Shown here in pieces: positions 9,513-18,913 of a stretch of 64,000 nucleotides of DNA. The DNA is from Oceanobacillus rekensis (GTDB lineage: Bacteria; Bacillota; Bacilli; Bacillales; Amphibacillaceae), in the NCBI RefSeq assembly GCF_002153375.1, contig NZ_MTBQ01000005.1, positions 62,001 through 126,000 on the forward strand, given 5' to 3'. Made by a program: the position numbers and the translations under genes. The notes below the pieces were generated by a model. It worked only from the letters and a program-made list of their open reading frames with translations, made no database searches and was not told where the DNA came from. The stretch's first letter is position 1, and each line of letters starts with the position of its first letter.

Positions 9513-9556
9513 AATAAAGAACTCCCTGCTGGTTCTCATCGGGGAGTTCTTTATTT
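9513..9556 (+). terminator. Terminator between the phosphatase paralogues
   Basis: AATAAAGAACTCCC pairs with GGGGAGTTCTTTATT over a 14-base loop. Confidence 0.85.
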
Positions 9557-9714
9557 CCATAAATAGTATGTTAAAAGTTTCTTATCTTTCTGCTATACTA
9601 ACGTTAAGTAAGTTGGGACAATTGTAAAGCATTAGTGACTTTACTATACTATTGGATAACTATAGATTAATCTGGAGTAATTTCACATACAAAAACGAGA
9701 GGACGTGGTTTCGA

Positions 9715-10479
9715 ATGATAGATATCCATTCTCACATTTTACCCGGGATAGACGATGGAGCGAAAACGGAAGAAGACAGCATCGAGATGGCAAAGGCAGC
9801 TGTTGCCCAGGGAATAACGGCTATTATTGCGACTCCTCACCATAAAAATGGAAAATATGAAAATGACCGTAATTCGATTGTTAACCATGTTGCGATATTA
9901 AATAAACTATTTAACAATGAAAATATTCCGCTTGAAGTGCTTCCAGGGCAGGAAACACGAATCAATGGTGAAATGATAGAAGACATCCAAAACGAAAGTC
10001 TTCTTTCTTTAAATCACTCCAAATATATATTTGTTGAATTTCCGTCTGGACAAGTACCGCGATTCGCAACCCAGATGTTATTTGATATTCAGGTGGCAGG
10101 CTACACCCCTATCATCGTACATCCGGAAAGAAACCAGGAGTTAATTGAACATCCATCCAAGCTCTACGAATTCGTTAAAAAAGGGGCACTCACCCAAATC
10201 ACCGCAGCAAGTCTCATCGGCAAATTCGGGAAAAACATTCAAAAATTCACCGATCAATTAGTCGCAGCGAATCTTACACATTTCATCGCCTCGGATGCCC
10301 ATAATACGACAACCAGAGGATTCTGTATGGACAAAGCATTTCAATATGTGGGTAATCATTATGGAAACGACTACCATTATTTGTTTACAGAGAACAGTCA
10401 ACTGCTCGTTGACAATATGAATGTCAATCGAATGGAACCCGTAAAAGTTAAAAAGAAAAAGTTCCTTGGCCTATTCTAA
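9715..10479 (+). CDS. CpsB/YwqE-type protein-tyrosine phosphatase (PHP fold)
   Basis: 254 residues from the ATG at 9715, chosen because the family starts MIDIHxH and GAGAGG lies upstream. An upstream ATG would add 21 unrelated residues. All expected motifs are intact: DIHSH, GIDDG, ATPHH, PGQE, HPERN and SDAHN. It is a manganese-dependent phosphatase of the tyrosine cluster on the BY-kinase. It is the active counterpart of the degenerate copy just upstream. Confidence 0.93.
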   Translation: MIDIHSHILPGIDDGAKTEEDSIEMAKAAVAQGITAIIATPHHKNGKYENDRNSIVNHVAILNKLFNNENIPLEVLPGQETRINGEMIEDIQNESLLSLNHSKYIFVEFPSGQVPRFATQMLFDIQVAGYTPIIVHPERNQELIEHPSKLYEFVKKGALTQITAASLIGKFGKNIQKFTDQLVAANLTHFIASDAHNTTTRGFCMDKAFQYVGNHYGNDYHYLFTENSQLLVDNMNVNRMEPVKVKKKKFLGLF

Positions 10480-10498
10480 AGCTATATGCATACACGCT

Positions 10499-10535
10499 TA
10501 TAGGCTATACACAGCTTTGTATAGCCTATATTTTA
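10499..10535 (+). terminator. Terminator after the active phosphatase
   Basis: TATAGGCTATACA pairs with TGTATAGCCTATA, followed by TTTTAATTT. Confidence 0.8.
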
Positions 10536-10591
10536 ATTTACAAAAGTAGAGGAGATGGGAAACGAAATCTATTAAAAGGGGCATTCAAATC

Positions 10592-11263
10592 ATGATTAAC
10601 GTTCTTATTGTAGAGGATCAACGATTGTTTCGCGATGGGGTAGAGGCAATTATTGGTCGTACGGACGATATAAGCGTCGTTGGAACAGCTGAAAATGGAG
10701 AAAAGGCGATCGAACAGATGAAGCTTCTTCATCCAAAGGTTGATGTTGTATTAATGGATATCCATATGCCGAATATGGATGGGATTGCAACAACGCGCTT
10801 TTTAAAGGAAAACTACCCGGAAGTGAAAGTAGTTTTGCTCACCACGACGGCAGATGACGATATGGTTATCTCTGGTATCGTTCTCGGGGCAGATGGATTT
10901 TTAATTAAAACCCTCTATGCCGAACGGTTAATTGACGCTATTCGTATGGCGTATGAAGGGGAAATCGTGCTTTCTGGCGACGTTGCCAGAATACTTGGGA
11001 ATCGTATTCGTGAATTGACCATGGATAAGAAACAGATCTTTACACTAAGACTCGATAGAATGGGATTTAATTTCACAAGACGTGAGATTGATATTGCCTA
11101 TTTACTAATGGAACACAATTCCAATAGCCAGATTGCCAATAAGCTATTCCTTGGGGAAGGCACCGTTAAAAATTACATTAGTGAAATCTATCATAAACTT
11201 GACATTCATAATCGAGCAAAGGCGATTACCTATTTCAAACAAATCATGCAAGAAACTGAATAG
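10592..11263 (+). CDS. NarL/FixJ-family response regulator, orphan
   Basis: 223 residues. The receiver has the acidic pocket (Glu8-Asp9), phospho-acceptor Asp56 in MDIHMP, Thr at about 84 and Lys106. A LuxR-type helix-turn-helix follows at about 160-215 (FTRREIDIAYLL, GTVKNYISEIYHKL). No sensor kinase gene lies nearby. Its place between the phosphatases and the sugar enzymes suggests control of the polysaccharide locus. An AAAAGGGG near 10575 is the likely RBS. Confidence 0.88.
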   Translation: MINVLIVEDQRLFRDGVEAIIGRTDDISVVGTAENGEKAIEQMKLLHPKVDVVLMDIHMPNMDGIATTRFLKENYPEVKVVLLTTTADDDMVISGIVLGADGFLIKTLYAERLIDAIRMAYEGEIVLSGDVARILGNRIRELTMDKKQIFTLRLDRMGFNFTRREIDIAYLLMEHNSNSQIANKLFLGEGTVKNYISEIYHKLDIHNRAKAITYFKQIMQETE

Positions 11264-11380
11264 GAAAAAAGTACAAGTTATGACTTTAATTGTCGAAAAT
11301 CACTAATAAAGATGACTATGTTTATAGTACTATTTAAACATATCATTTCAATGGTAAAATTAAATAGGCGGGGAATACGA

Positions 11381-12082
11381 ATGATTACAATTACATATAT
11401 AAGCAAAAACACTTTCTCCACACAGTTTATAGAAAACGTTCTAATGCAACCCGATATGGGGCTGAATGGCCAGGTTTTTTTCTCGGAAGACACGGTTGCC
11501 ATTACGAATAAATTAGATCCAGAAGTTATCTTGATGGATTCAGATGAAATACCTATTAGCAACACGATGGAAATCATGACCCAACTGAAAGAGACAAATC
11601 CCAGTGTGAAAATCCTCCTATTGGTAAGCACCGTCAATAACGGTAACCTTTTCCATTTCATTGAGGCTGGTGCAGATAGTATACTAGAAAAGCATTCGAC
11701 TGTTACGGATGAAGTGATAGATACCATCCGATCCGTACGGAATGCTCATTTTGCCATGCCGCAAAAACTAATTGAAGAACTAATCGAGAGAATGGTTGAA
11801 ATGAAGGATGATAACTATGACTTCTTTCAGAAAAGACTCACGTCAAATGGTGCCGTATTATCGGTAAAAGAATCTGAAGTTGCCTATTACCTCAAGCAAA
11901 ACATGCGTAACCGGGACATAGCAAAGCAAATCGGAGTGATAGAAGGAACGGTGAAAGTACATATTAGTAATATTTATAGAAAACTTAATATAAAGGGCAG
12001 GAAAAATGTGGTAGAATATCTTAATAGAATCATGTCGAATAAAAACGATACGGAAAGAAAGCTCGAGTTTAGTAGTATATAA
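11381..12082 (+). CDS. LuxR-type regulator with degenerate receiver
   Basis: 233 residues from the ATG at 11381 (GGCGGGGA upstream); the longer frame adds 23 residues with no RBS. The C-terminal LuxR helix-turn-helix is intact (SVKESEVAYYLKQ, GTVKVHISNIYRKL). The N-terminal domain keeps the receiver fold, an Asp at 53 (ILMDSDEIP) and a Lys at 104. The acidic pair is replaced by Ser8-Lys9. Without that pair Mg-dependent phosphorylation is unlikely, so this may be a pseudo-receiver regulator. It is tandem to the normal regulator and 30 bases ahead of the dehydratase gene. Confidence 0.82.
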   Translation: MITITYISKNTFSTQFIENVLMQPDMGLNGQVFFSEDTVAITNKLDPEVILMDSDEIPISNTMEIMTQLKETNPSVKILLLVSTVNNGNLFHFIEAGADSILEKHSTVTDEVIDTIRSVRNAHFAMPQKLIEELIERMVEMKDDNYDFFQKRLTSNGAVLSVKESEVAYYLKQNMRNRDIAKQIGVIEGTVKVHISNIYRKLNIKGRKNVVEYLNRIMSNKNDTERKLEFSSI

Positions 12083-12111
12083 GAAAAAATCATAGGAAAG
12101 GAGCATAATAT

Positions 12112-13941
12112 ATGTCCTACCGTAAAAGGCTAACATCGCTCATCATCTTAGATTCACTCATTGTCAGTTCGGCAATCTTTATTGCGTTCTGGGTCGTGTA
12201 CCCGTCCTATCCGAACGTATTTCTGACACAGGAGCTTATTACTAGCGCGGTTGCACTCTTAATTTTCCACCATATCTTCGCGTTTATTTATAAGCTGTAT
12301 AACAAGGTTTGGTCGTATGCGAGTGTTGGTGAGCTTGTTGCCATTGCGAAAGCTATCACCTTCTCCATCGTTGGTGCAGCGGTTGTTCAGCTCATTGTAA
12401 ATGGCTCTATCTTCAGCCGAGCATTGCTAATCACATGGATGCTGCATATTCTACTCATTGGCGGTTCACGCTTCGTATGGCGGATCTTCCGTGATCGATA
12501 CATAGCGAAGGATACCGAGCAGAAGAAACGCACATTAATCGTTGGTGCCGGATCTGCCGGGGCCATGATTGCAAGACAATTGAAAAATGAACATAACAAT
12601 ACCGAGTTACTCCCTGTCGCATTTGTCGATGATGATAATAACAAACAAAAGATGCAGGTGTATAATTTACCAGTCGAAGGAACAACAGATGATATTGAAG
12701 CAGTTGCTGAAGCACAGAAAATAGAGCATATTGTTATTGCCATTCCATCGTTACGTAATGGCCAACTCGAGAAAATTGTTGAACAATGTAATAAAACGAA
12801 TGCAAAAGTACAAATGATTCCAAAAATCGAGGATCTCATGACAGGAAAAGTATCTGTCAGCCATCTGAAAAATGTCGAAGTGGAGGATCTGCTCGGTCGT
12901 GATCCGGTCAAGCTCGATATCGATATGATATCCGATTATGTCACTGGGAATACGGTGATGGTAACTGGTGCAGGTGGATCGATTGGTTCGGAAATCTGTC
13001 GTCAGCTCATGCGCTTTACACCAAAGAAAATTCTACTTTTAGGCCACGGAGAATACAGCATTTATAATATTGATATGGAACTTAAACGTGTCTATGGCGA
13101 TACCGAAACAGAGATTATTCCAATCATCGGTGATGTACAGGATAGACAACGTATATTTGATGTTGTTAATCAGCATAAACCAGAAATTATTTACCACGCT
13201 GCAGCACATAAGCATGTACCATTAATGGAATATAATCCACATGAAGCTGTGAAAAACAATATTATCGGTACGAGAAATGTCGCAGAAGCTGCCGATGCAT
13301 TCGGCGTCAATAAATTTGTGATGGTATCTACCGATAAAGCAGTAAACCCTACAAACGTGATGGGTGCAACGAAACGTGTAGCAGAAATGGTTGTCCAGGA
13401 TATGGCACAGCGAAGCAAGACGAAATTCGTCGCCGTACGATTTGGTAATGTGCTTGGAAGCCGTGGTAGTGTTATTCCACTCTTTAAAAAGCAAATTGAA
13501 CGCGGTGGACCTGTGACCGTTACTCATCCGGATATGACCCGTTACTTTATGACGATACCAGAAGCATCGAGACTTGTGATTCAGGCAGGGACACTTGCGA
13601 ATGGTGGAGAAATCTTCGTCTTGGATATGGGTGAGCCTGTGAAGATTGTTGATTTGGCTCGAAACCTTATTAAATTATCAGGTTATACAGAAGACGAGAT
13701 TCCGATTGAGTTTGCTGGGATACGGCCTGGGGAGAAGATGTATGAGGAGCTTTTGGGTGAGGATGAGGTTCTTCCGGGTGAGGTTTATGAGAAGATTTAT
13801 GTTGGTCGGACGGTTGAGGTGGATTCGGTGTTGTTGCTTGATTTGATTGATAAATTTGATTGTTATGATGCGGTTGAACTTAAAGAAGAGTTGATGGGGA
13901 TTGTGTTTGCGGAGCGAAGAATGGAAGCAGTGAGGGGTTAA
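12112..13941 (+). CDS. EpsC/CapD/PglF-type UDP-GlcNAc 4,6-dehydratase
   Basis: 609 residues. Four N-terminal membrane helices (within 8-125), a CoA-binding-like Rossmann domain with GAGSAGAMIARQL (about 145), then the extended SDR domain with TGAGGSIGSEI (about 283). The catalytic region carries NPTNVMGATKR, the MxxxK form typical of membrane-bound UDP-GlcNAc C6 dehydratases rather than YxxxK. It makes the 4-keto-6-deoxy sugar that PglE-type aminotransferases use; such an aminotransferase lies at 24744. GGAAAGGAG precedes the ATG. It opens the biosynthetic part of the locus. Confidence 0.92.
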   Translation: MSYRKRLTSLIILDSLIVSSAIFIAFWVVYPSYPNVFLTQELITSAVALLIFHHIFAFIYKLYNKVWSYASVGELVAIAKAITFSIVGAAVVQLIVNGSIFSRALLITWMLHILLIGGSRFVWRIFRDRYIAKDTEQKKRTLIVGAGSAGAMIARQLKNEHNNTELLPVAFVDDDNNKQKMQVYNLPVEGTTDDIEAVAEAQKIEHIVIAIPSLRNGQLEKIVEQCNKTNAKVQMIPKIEDLMTGKVSVSHLKNVEVEDLLGRDPVKLDIDMISDYVTGNTVMVTGAGGSIGSEICRQLMRFTPKKILLLGHGEYSIYNIDMELKRVYGDTETEIIPIIGDVQDRQRIFDVVNQHKPEIIYHAAAHKHVPLMEYNPHEAVKNNIIGTRNVAEAADAFGVNKFVMVSTDKAVNPTNVMGATKRVAEMVVQDMAQRSKTKFVAVRFGNVLGSRGSVIPLFKKQIERGGPVTVTHPDMTRYFMTIPEASRLVIQAGTLANGGEIFVLDMGEPVKIVDLARNLIKLSGYTEDEIPIEFAGIRPGEKMYEELLGEDEVLPGEVYEKIYVGRTVEVDSVLLLDLIDKFDCYDAVELKEELMGIVFAERRMEAVRG

Positions 13942-14081
13942 AATAATTGATTAGATAGTAAATAAAGAGAGTTTAATAACTTATTTTACTTCAGCTTACG
14001 AGCCAATTAAATTTTGAACTCTGTTTAATCTATATTAATAATATAGCTAGAAATATTTGATTAGTATGGGAGGAATATCAG

Positions 14082-15050
14082 TTGATATATGAAATAAAAA
14101 ATAAATTTAGAAAACTGTCTCACTCTAACAAAATTTGGAAGAGTGCTTATTCGGTTGCTAATCAAATTAAGATTCGTTTATTATCTGAAATGAGCGATGA
14201 AAAATTTGCAAAGCTAAAATATAAAGAAAATACTGGGGAAACATTAAACATAAAGGACCCAAAAACATATAATGAGAAACTATGGTGGCTAAAGATTAAC
14301 AATAGAGACCCACTATTGACAATTTGTTCAGATAAGTACAAAGTACGAGATTACGTGAAAGATTGTGGATTAGATAATATATTAATAAGAACCTATGGAA
14401 TATATGATTCTGCTGATGAGATTGATTTTAGGGAATTTCCAGAAAAGGTAATTATTAAATGTACTCATGGTTCAGGTACAAATATAATTTATGATAAGAA
14501 TAATAAGAATTTTGAAACAGAAAAATTTAAGAAAAAATTTAATGTAGCATTAAAACAAAATTATTATTATCAATCTAGAGAGTGGAATTACAAAAATATT
14601 CAATCAAAATTAATAGCTGAAGAAGTATTGGAAGATAAAGGAAATAAGTCATTAATTGATTATAGATTTTTATGTTTCGATGGAAAAGTACAATTAGTTT
14701 TAGTCGATATAGATACAATGGCACCAGACGGAACTCATGCTCCAAATGCAAAAAGAAATATTTATGATTCTAATTTTAATCTTATTGATATGAAAATCGG
14801 AAGAGAAAATTTCGATGGGAATTTAGTGCGAAAACCTCAAAATTTCGAGACAATGGTTGAATATGCAGAAATATTATCTAAACCTTTTCCACATTGTAGA
14901 GTTGATTTATATAATATTGAAGGACAAATCTACTTTGGAGAGATAACATTTTATCCTGGAGGTAGTACACAAAAAATCACTCCTAAAGAGTGGGATATAA
15001 GGCTTGGATCATGGATAGATATTAATAGCGAAAAGATACTGAAAAATTAG
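14082..15050 (+). CDS. TupA-like ATP-grasp polysaccharide protein
   Basis: 322 residues from a TTG with GGGAGG eight bases upstream. The sequence has the TupA-like ATP-grasp pattern: PKTYNEKLWWLKIN, SDKYKVRDYV, a Lys/Gly-rich KCTHGSGTNI loop and a C-terminal acidic metal-binding stretch (VDLYNIEGQIYFGEIT). Proteins of this family are common in capsule and teichuronic-acid loci and probably ligate amino acids or similar groups to the polymer. The precise acceptor is unknown. Base composition becomes very AT-rich from here, suggesting a transferred serotype cassette. Confidence 0.75.
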   Translation: MIYEIKNKFRKLSHSNKIWKSAYSVANQIKIRLLSEMSDEKFAKLKYKENTGETLNIKDPKTYNEKLWWLKINNRDPLLTICSDKYKVRDYVKDCGLDNILIRTYGIYDSADEIDFREFPEKVIIKCTHGSGTNIIYDKNNKNFETEKFKKKFNVALKQNYYYQSREWNYKNIQSKLIAEEVLEDKGNKSLIDYRFLCFDGKVQLVLVDIDTMAPDGTHAPNAKRNIYDSNFNLIDMKIGRENFDGNLVRKPQNFETMVEYAEILSKPFPHCRVDLYNIEGQIYFGEITFYPGGSTQKITPKEWDIRLGSWIDINSEKILKN

Positions 15051-15088
15051 TGGATATATTGTTATAATTATAGAATTGAGGGGAAGAT

Positions 15089-16516
15089 TTGTTACGACAT
15101 ACATTAATATATGCCTTGGCGAGAATAATCCCTGGCTTAATAAATCTTGTTGCACTACTTATATACTCGAGACTATTATCTCCAGGTGAATATGGCTTAT
15201 ATGCAACTATAATATCTATAGTAACTTTTTTAGGAATCTTTTTCTTTAAATGGCTAAATACAAGTATTATAAGGTTTGAATCTGCATATCAAAAAAATGA
15301 AAATATATTTATATCAACTATAATTGGTAGTTTCATTATATTGGTCTTTATATCTATATTTCTGATTCCTATTCCGATTATTTTAGTTGAAAGTAAATAC
15401 TATTTGTTTTTAGTACTAGCAATATTATACTTTTGGTCACAATCTTGGGGAGATTTAAATTTAGAATTAATTAGATCTAAATTAAAGCCGACAGTATATT
15501 CTTTAATGTATTTAGTACGATCTTCTATCAGTGTAATTTTAGCTATTCTATTATTATATTGGGGTCAGGGAATTGAAGCTCTTTTTATTGGTCTAATATT
15601 AGCTAATTTATGTTCATCTTTATTAAACTTAAAATATTGGTTGAAATTCAGATTTAAATATATAAAAATATCGATTATTAAAGAGTCCCTTAAGTATGGA
15701 TTTCCATTAACAATTAGTACAGGCCTAACAGTCATAATTGATTCCTCTGACCGCTGGACGCTTGCAATGCTAGGAAACCAAGAAATGGTGGGTATATATT
15801 CTGTAACTTATGATTTAATACAAAGAACAATTGGGGTACTATTAGTCATAATTAATACAAGTTCTCTACCATTAATAATAAGTTATTATGAAAAAAAGGA
15901 TAAAATTAAATTAAAAAGCTCTTTAAAAAATACTATTAGCATGCTATTAATAATAGGTCTTCCTGCATTTGCAGGTTTAACATTACTATCTGATAGTGTG
16001 GCAATTGTATTATTGGGAGAGGATTTCTCAAAGCAAAGTGACTGGTTAATGCCAATTATAGGATTAGCTATTCTATTTTCATGTATAAAGGGTTACTATT
16101 TCAATATTCCTTTTATTTTAAAAAAGGAAACAAAATTCCAATTAAATATTTCTATAGTTGGTGCAATACTAAATGTTACTTGTAACTTAATAATGATTCC
16201 TTTATATGGAATAATGGGAGCTGCATTGGCGACGTTATTAACATTCATAATAGTTATGGTGATAACTTGGTATTTTGGAAAGGATTTACTTGCTTTACCT
16301 TTCCCGTTTTTAGATTTTACTAAAATTGTTATTTCAACATCCATAATGGTTATTGTTATAACCAATATTTCCTTTCGCCCTAATTTAATTAATTTATTAA
16401 TGATTGTAACACTTGGCCTAGTTTGCTATACAATATGTTTGTTTTGCTTTAATGTATCTAATTTTAGAAAGAAAATAATTACTGTTGCTATTCGTTATAG
16501 AAGAAAATACTCTTGA
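15089..16516 (+). CDS. Wzx-type polysaccharide flippase
   Basis: 475 residues, start TTG with GAGGGG upstream. Twelve to fourteen hydrophobic helices run through the whole length. The N-terminal GEYGLYATIISIVTFLGIFF region is typical of the MATE/MOP oligosaccharide flippases. It would move the undecaprenyl-linked repeat unit across the membrane for Wzy. Flanked by sugar-modification and glycosyltransferase genes. Strongly AT-rich codon use. Confidence 0.88.
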   Translation: MLRHTLIYALARIIPGLINLVALLIYSRLLSPGEYGLYATIISIVTFLGIFFFKWLNTSIIRFESAYQKNENIFISTIIGSFIILVFISIFLIPIPIILVESKYYLFLVLAILYFWSQSWGDLNLELIRSKLKPTVYSLMYLVRSSISVILAILLLYWGQGIEALFIGLILANLCSSLLNLKYWLKFRFKYIKISIIKESLKYGFPLTISTGLTVIIDSSDRWTLAMLGNQEMVGIYSVTYDLIQRTIGVLLVIINTSSLPLIISYYEKKDKIKLKSSLKNTISMLLIIGLPAFAGLTLLSDSVAIVLLGEDFSKQSDWLMPIIGLAILFSCIKGYYFNIPFILKKETKFQLNISIVGAILNVTCNLIMIPLYGIMGAALATLLTFIIVMVITWYFGKDLLALPFPFLDFTKIVISTSIMVIVITNISFRPNLINLLMIVTLGLVCYTICLFCFNVSNFRKKIITVAIRYRRKYS

Positions 16517-16536
16517 ATCTAGAAGGAGTTTTAGTT

Positions 16537-17457
16537 ATGTACAAATTTTCAATTTTCATTCCTGCATATAACCGTGTTCATACTTTAGAGAGATTGCTAG
16601 TAAGTATTGAAAATCAAACATATAAAAATTTTGAATGTATTATTGTTGACGATGGTTCAAAAGATGAAACGGCGAATTTTATAAAAGAAGTTAGAGATAA
16701 TTTTTCATTTCCAATTATATATGTATATCAGAAGAATAGTGGAAAACATGTTGCTCGGAATAAGGCTATAGAAATCGCTAAAGGTAAGTTTTTTTTGACT
16801 ATTGATTCTGATGATATTTTGTATCCCACAACTCTAATGCAAATGTTAAATATATGGGAAAATGAAATTCCCGAAAGCGACAAATTGGGTTATGCAGGAG
16901 TGGAAGGATTATGCGTTAGAATGGGAGATAAAAAAGTATTAGGAGATAAGTTTCCGGAAGAAATATATCATTCAGATCACTTATATACAAGATTTAACCT
17001 TGGGGTTAGTGGAGATAAAATTAGATTTATTAGAACAGAAGTATTGAAAGATAATTTATTTCCTGTTATTGAGGGAGAAAAGTTTATAACAGAGAGTACA
17101 GTTTGGAATAAGATAGGAAAAAAATATAAAACTGTTTATGTAAATTATAAATTTGCCGAGGTAGACTATCAAAATGATGGTTTGACTAATAATAGTCTAA
17201 TTAATAGATTAAAAAATCCAAGGGGATGTAGATTGTATTATAAAAATTTCCTATCATATATCTCTCCTACGTTTAGGCCTGAAAAAAAATATATAATTAG
17301 GAATTGTATTAATTATTATAGATTTTCATTTCATTCAAGAATACCATTTAAAAAACAAATAAAAGAAATACCTTTAAGTAATATTTATAATCTTTACATA
17401 ATTATTGGATATATCTGTTACAAGCAAGATAAGTGGAAAACGAGGAAGAAAAAATGA
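16537..17457 (+). CDS. GT2-family glycosyltransferase
   Basis: 306 residues from the ATG at 16537, with AGAAGGAG upstream; an in-frame TTG 24 bases earlier is less likely. GT-A signature: FSIFIPAYNR at the start, IIVDDGSKD at about 41-49, NKAIEIAKGKF and the DSDD metal motif near 95. It transfers a sugar in the cytoplasm during repeat-unit assembly. Its stop codon overlaps the start of the polymerase gene (ATGA). Confidence 0.9.
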   Translation: MYKFSIFIPAYNRVHTLERLLVSIENQTYKNFECIIVDDGSKDETANFIKEVRDNFSFPIIYVYQKNSGKHVARNKAIEIAKGKFFLTIDSDDILYPTTLMQMLNIWENEIPESDKLGYAGVEGLCVRMGDKKVLGDKFPEEIYHSDHLYTRFNLGVSGDKIRFIRTEVLKDNLFPVIEGEKFITESTVWNKIGKKYKTVYVNYKFAEVDYQNDGLTNNSLINRLKNPRGCRLYYKNFLSYISPTFRPEKKYIIRNCINYYRFSFHSRIPFKKQIKEIPLSNIYNLYIIIGYICYKQDKWKTRKKK

Positions 17458-18755
17458 TTGCTAGTAATAATTTATCTTTAGTTAATTATCGTATTTTTAG
17501 TTTTCTATTAATAACTGCGTGTTTACTTTCTCCATTCTATACATTAAGAATTGGAAATATATTATTTACAATTTCTGATTTTCTATTTTTGTTAACTATT
17601 TTCTATTTATTTATAATTAAAGGTTTTTACTTTAATAAACAGGTATTGCTATATTATTCACCACTATTTTTTGGAGTATTCTTAATTGTCTTCGGCCACA
17701 GTGTAAGTGTTATTATTAATGGGTTTTCTGATGATTTAATTACTGAACCTTTACAGTATTTATTTGTGTATTTACTACTTCCATTTATATTGATTTCGGC
17801 AAATGAAGATACAATTCTTAGATCTATTAAAGCATATGTTTGGGGGATTTCTTTAGTTATTTTAATTGGTGCGATTCTATTACTATTTCTACCTGATGTA
17901 TACAAAACTCTAGAGTCACATGGTATTTTTATAGGAATAAGTAGAATGGGGTCATTTTTAGGTGCGAACGGTTTAGCCAAGACAGTTGCTCTAAGTATTC
18001 CGCTATTATTTTTAATAAGAAAGATTGGGTTAATTAAGAAAATTACTTTTTACTTTTTTTCTATTATCTTTTTAATAGGAATTCTTCTCTCAAGTTCATA
18101 TGGGGGATCTATTGCTGCAATAATCTCACTAATAGTTACATTCTCATTGAATTTCCTAATATCTAAAAAAAAGAATATTATATTGGACTTACTTAAATAC
18201 TTTATTTATTTATTATTATTCATTGTTGTTTTTTCTTTCTTCCTATATTTAGATAATAAACTTGAATGGAATTTAACCAGCGGCTTTCAAGAACGAATAA
18301 TTAATGTATTAGTTTCTCAAGAAGTTAATGAAGCAGGTAGCTACTTAATTAAGTTAGATCTAATGAGAGATGCAATAGAGATCATTTCGCAAAATCCTAT
18401 AATAGGAATGGGTCCTGGTAACTATCTAGAACAAAGTATCTATTCACAAAATGTTCATAATGCTTATCTTGGATTGTGGGTAGAGTCTGGTTTATTTAGT
18501 ATAGTAGGTTTATTAATTATATTATTAACTTCCATTTTTTATTCATTAATATCCTTATCAAGTAAAACTAGAAAGTTAAGAATTTATGGCATGACGGCCT
18601 TTGTTGTCACGCTAATTTTGTGCATAAATTTATTTACGGATACTACAGTGTATGTTAGGTCAACAATATTACCCATGTTAGTCTTATTTAGCTTGGTTGT
18701 GAAAAGTTTATATATTGAAAGGAAAAATATAAGAATGACTAACAAACAGATTTGA
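17454..18755 (+). CDS. Wzy/O-antigen-ligase-like polymerase
   Basis: 433 residues from the ATG at 17454 (GAGGAAG upstream). About ten to twelve membrane helices, with a larger extracytoplasmic loop after residue about 265 and the HNAYLGLWVESGLF motif near 340 that is typical of the O-antigen ligase/Wzy superfamily. It would polymerise the exported repeat units. Starts inside the stop of the preceding gene, showing translational coupling. Confidence 0.85.
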   Translation: MIASNNLSLVNYRIFSFLLITACLLSPFYTLRIGNILFTISDFLFLLTIFYLFIIKGFYFNKQVLLYYSPLFFGVFLIVFGHSVSVIINGFSDDLITEPLQYLFVYLLLPFILISANEDTILRSIKAYVWGISLVILIGAILLLFLPDVYKTLESHGIFIGISRMGSFLGANGLAKTVALSIPLLFLIRKIGLIKKITFYFFSIIFLIGILLSSSYGGSIAAIISLIVTFSLNFLISKKKNIILDLLKYFIYLLLFIVVFSFFLYLDNKLEWNLTSGFQERIINVLVSQEVNEAGSYLIKLDLMRDAIEIISQNPIIGMGPGNYLEQSIYSQNVHNAYLGLWVESGLFSIVGLLIILLTSIFYSLISLSSKTRKLRIYGMTAFVVTLILCINLFTDTTVYVRSTILPMLVLFSLVVKSLYIERKNIRMTNKQI

Positions 18756-18913
18756 AAGAAAAAGGATATTATGTCAATGCTATAAAACTTCTTAAATTAC
18801 TACTCGAAAGAGGTTATTAATAATACAAGTGAATTCAATAAAAAAAATCTCCTGAAATATAAAGTAATAAATATGTAAACATTGATTATATTTTAAACAA
18901 GTGAAGTGATAAA

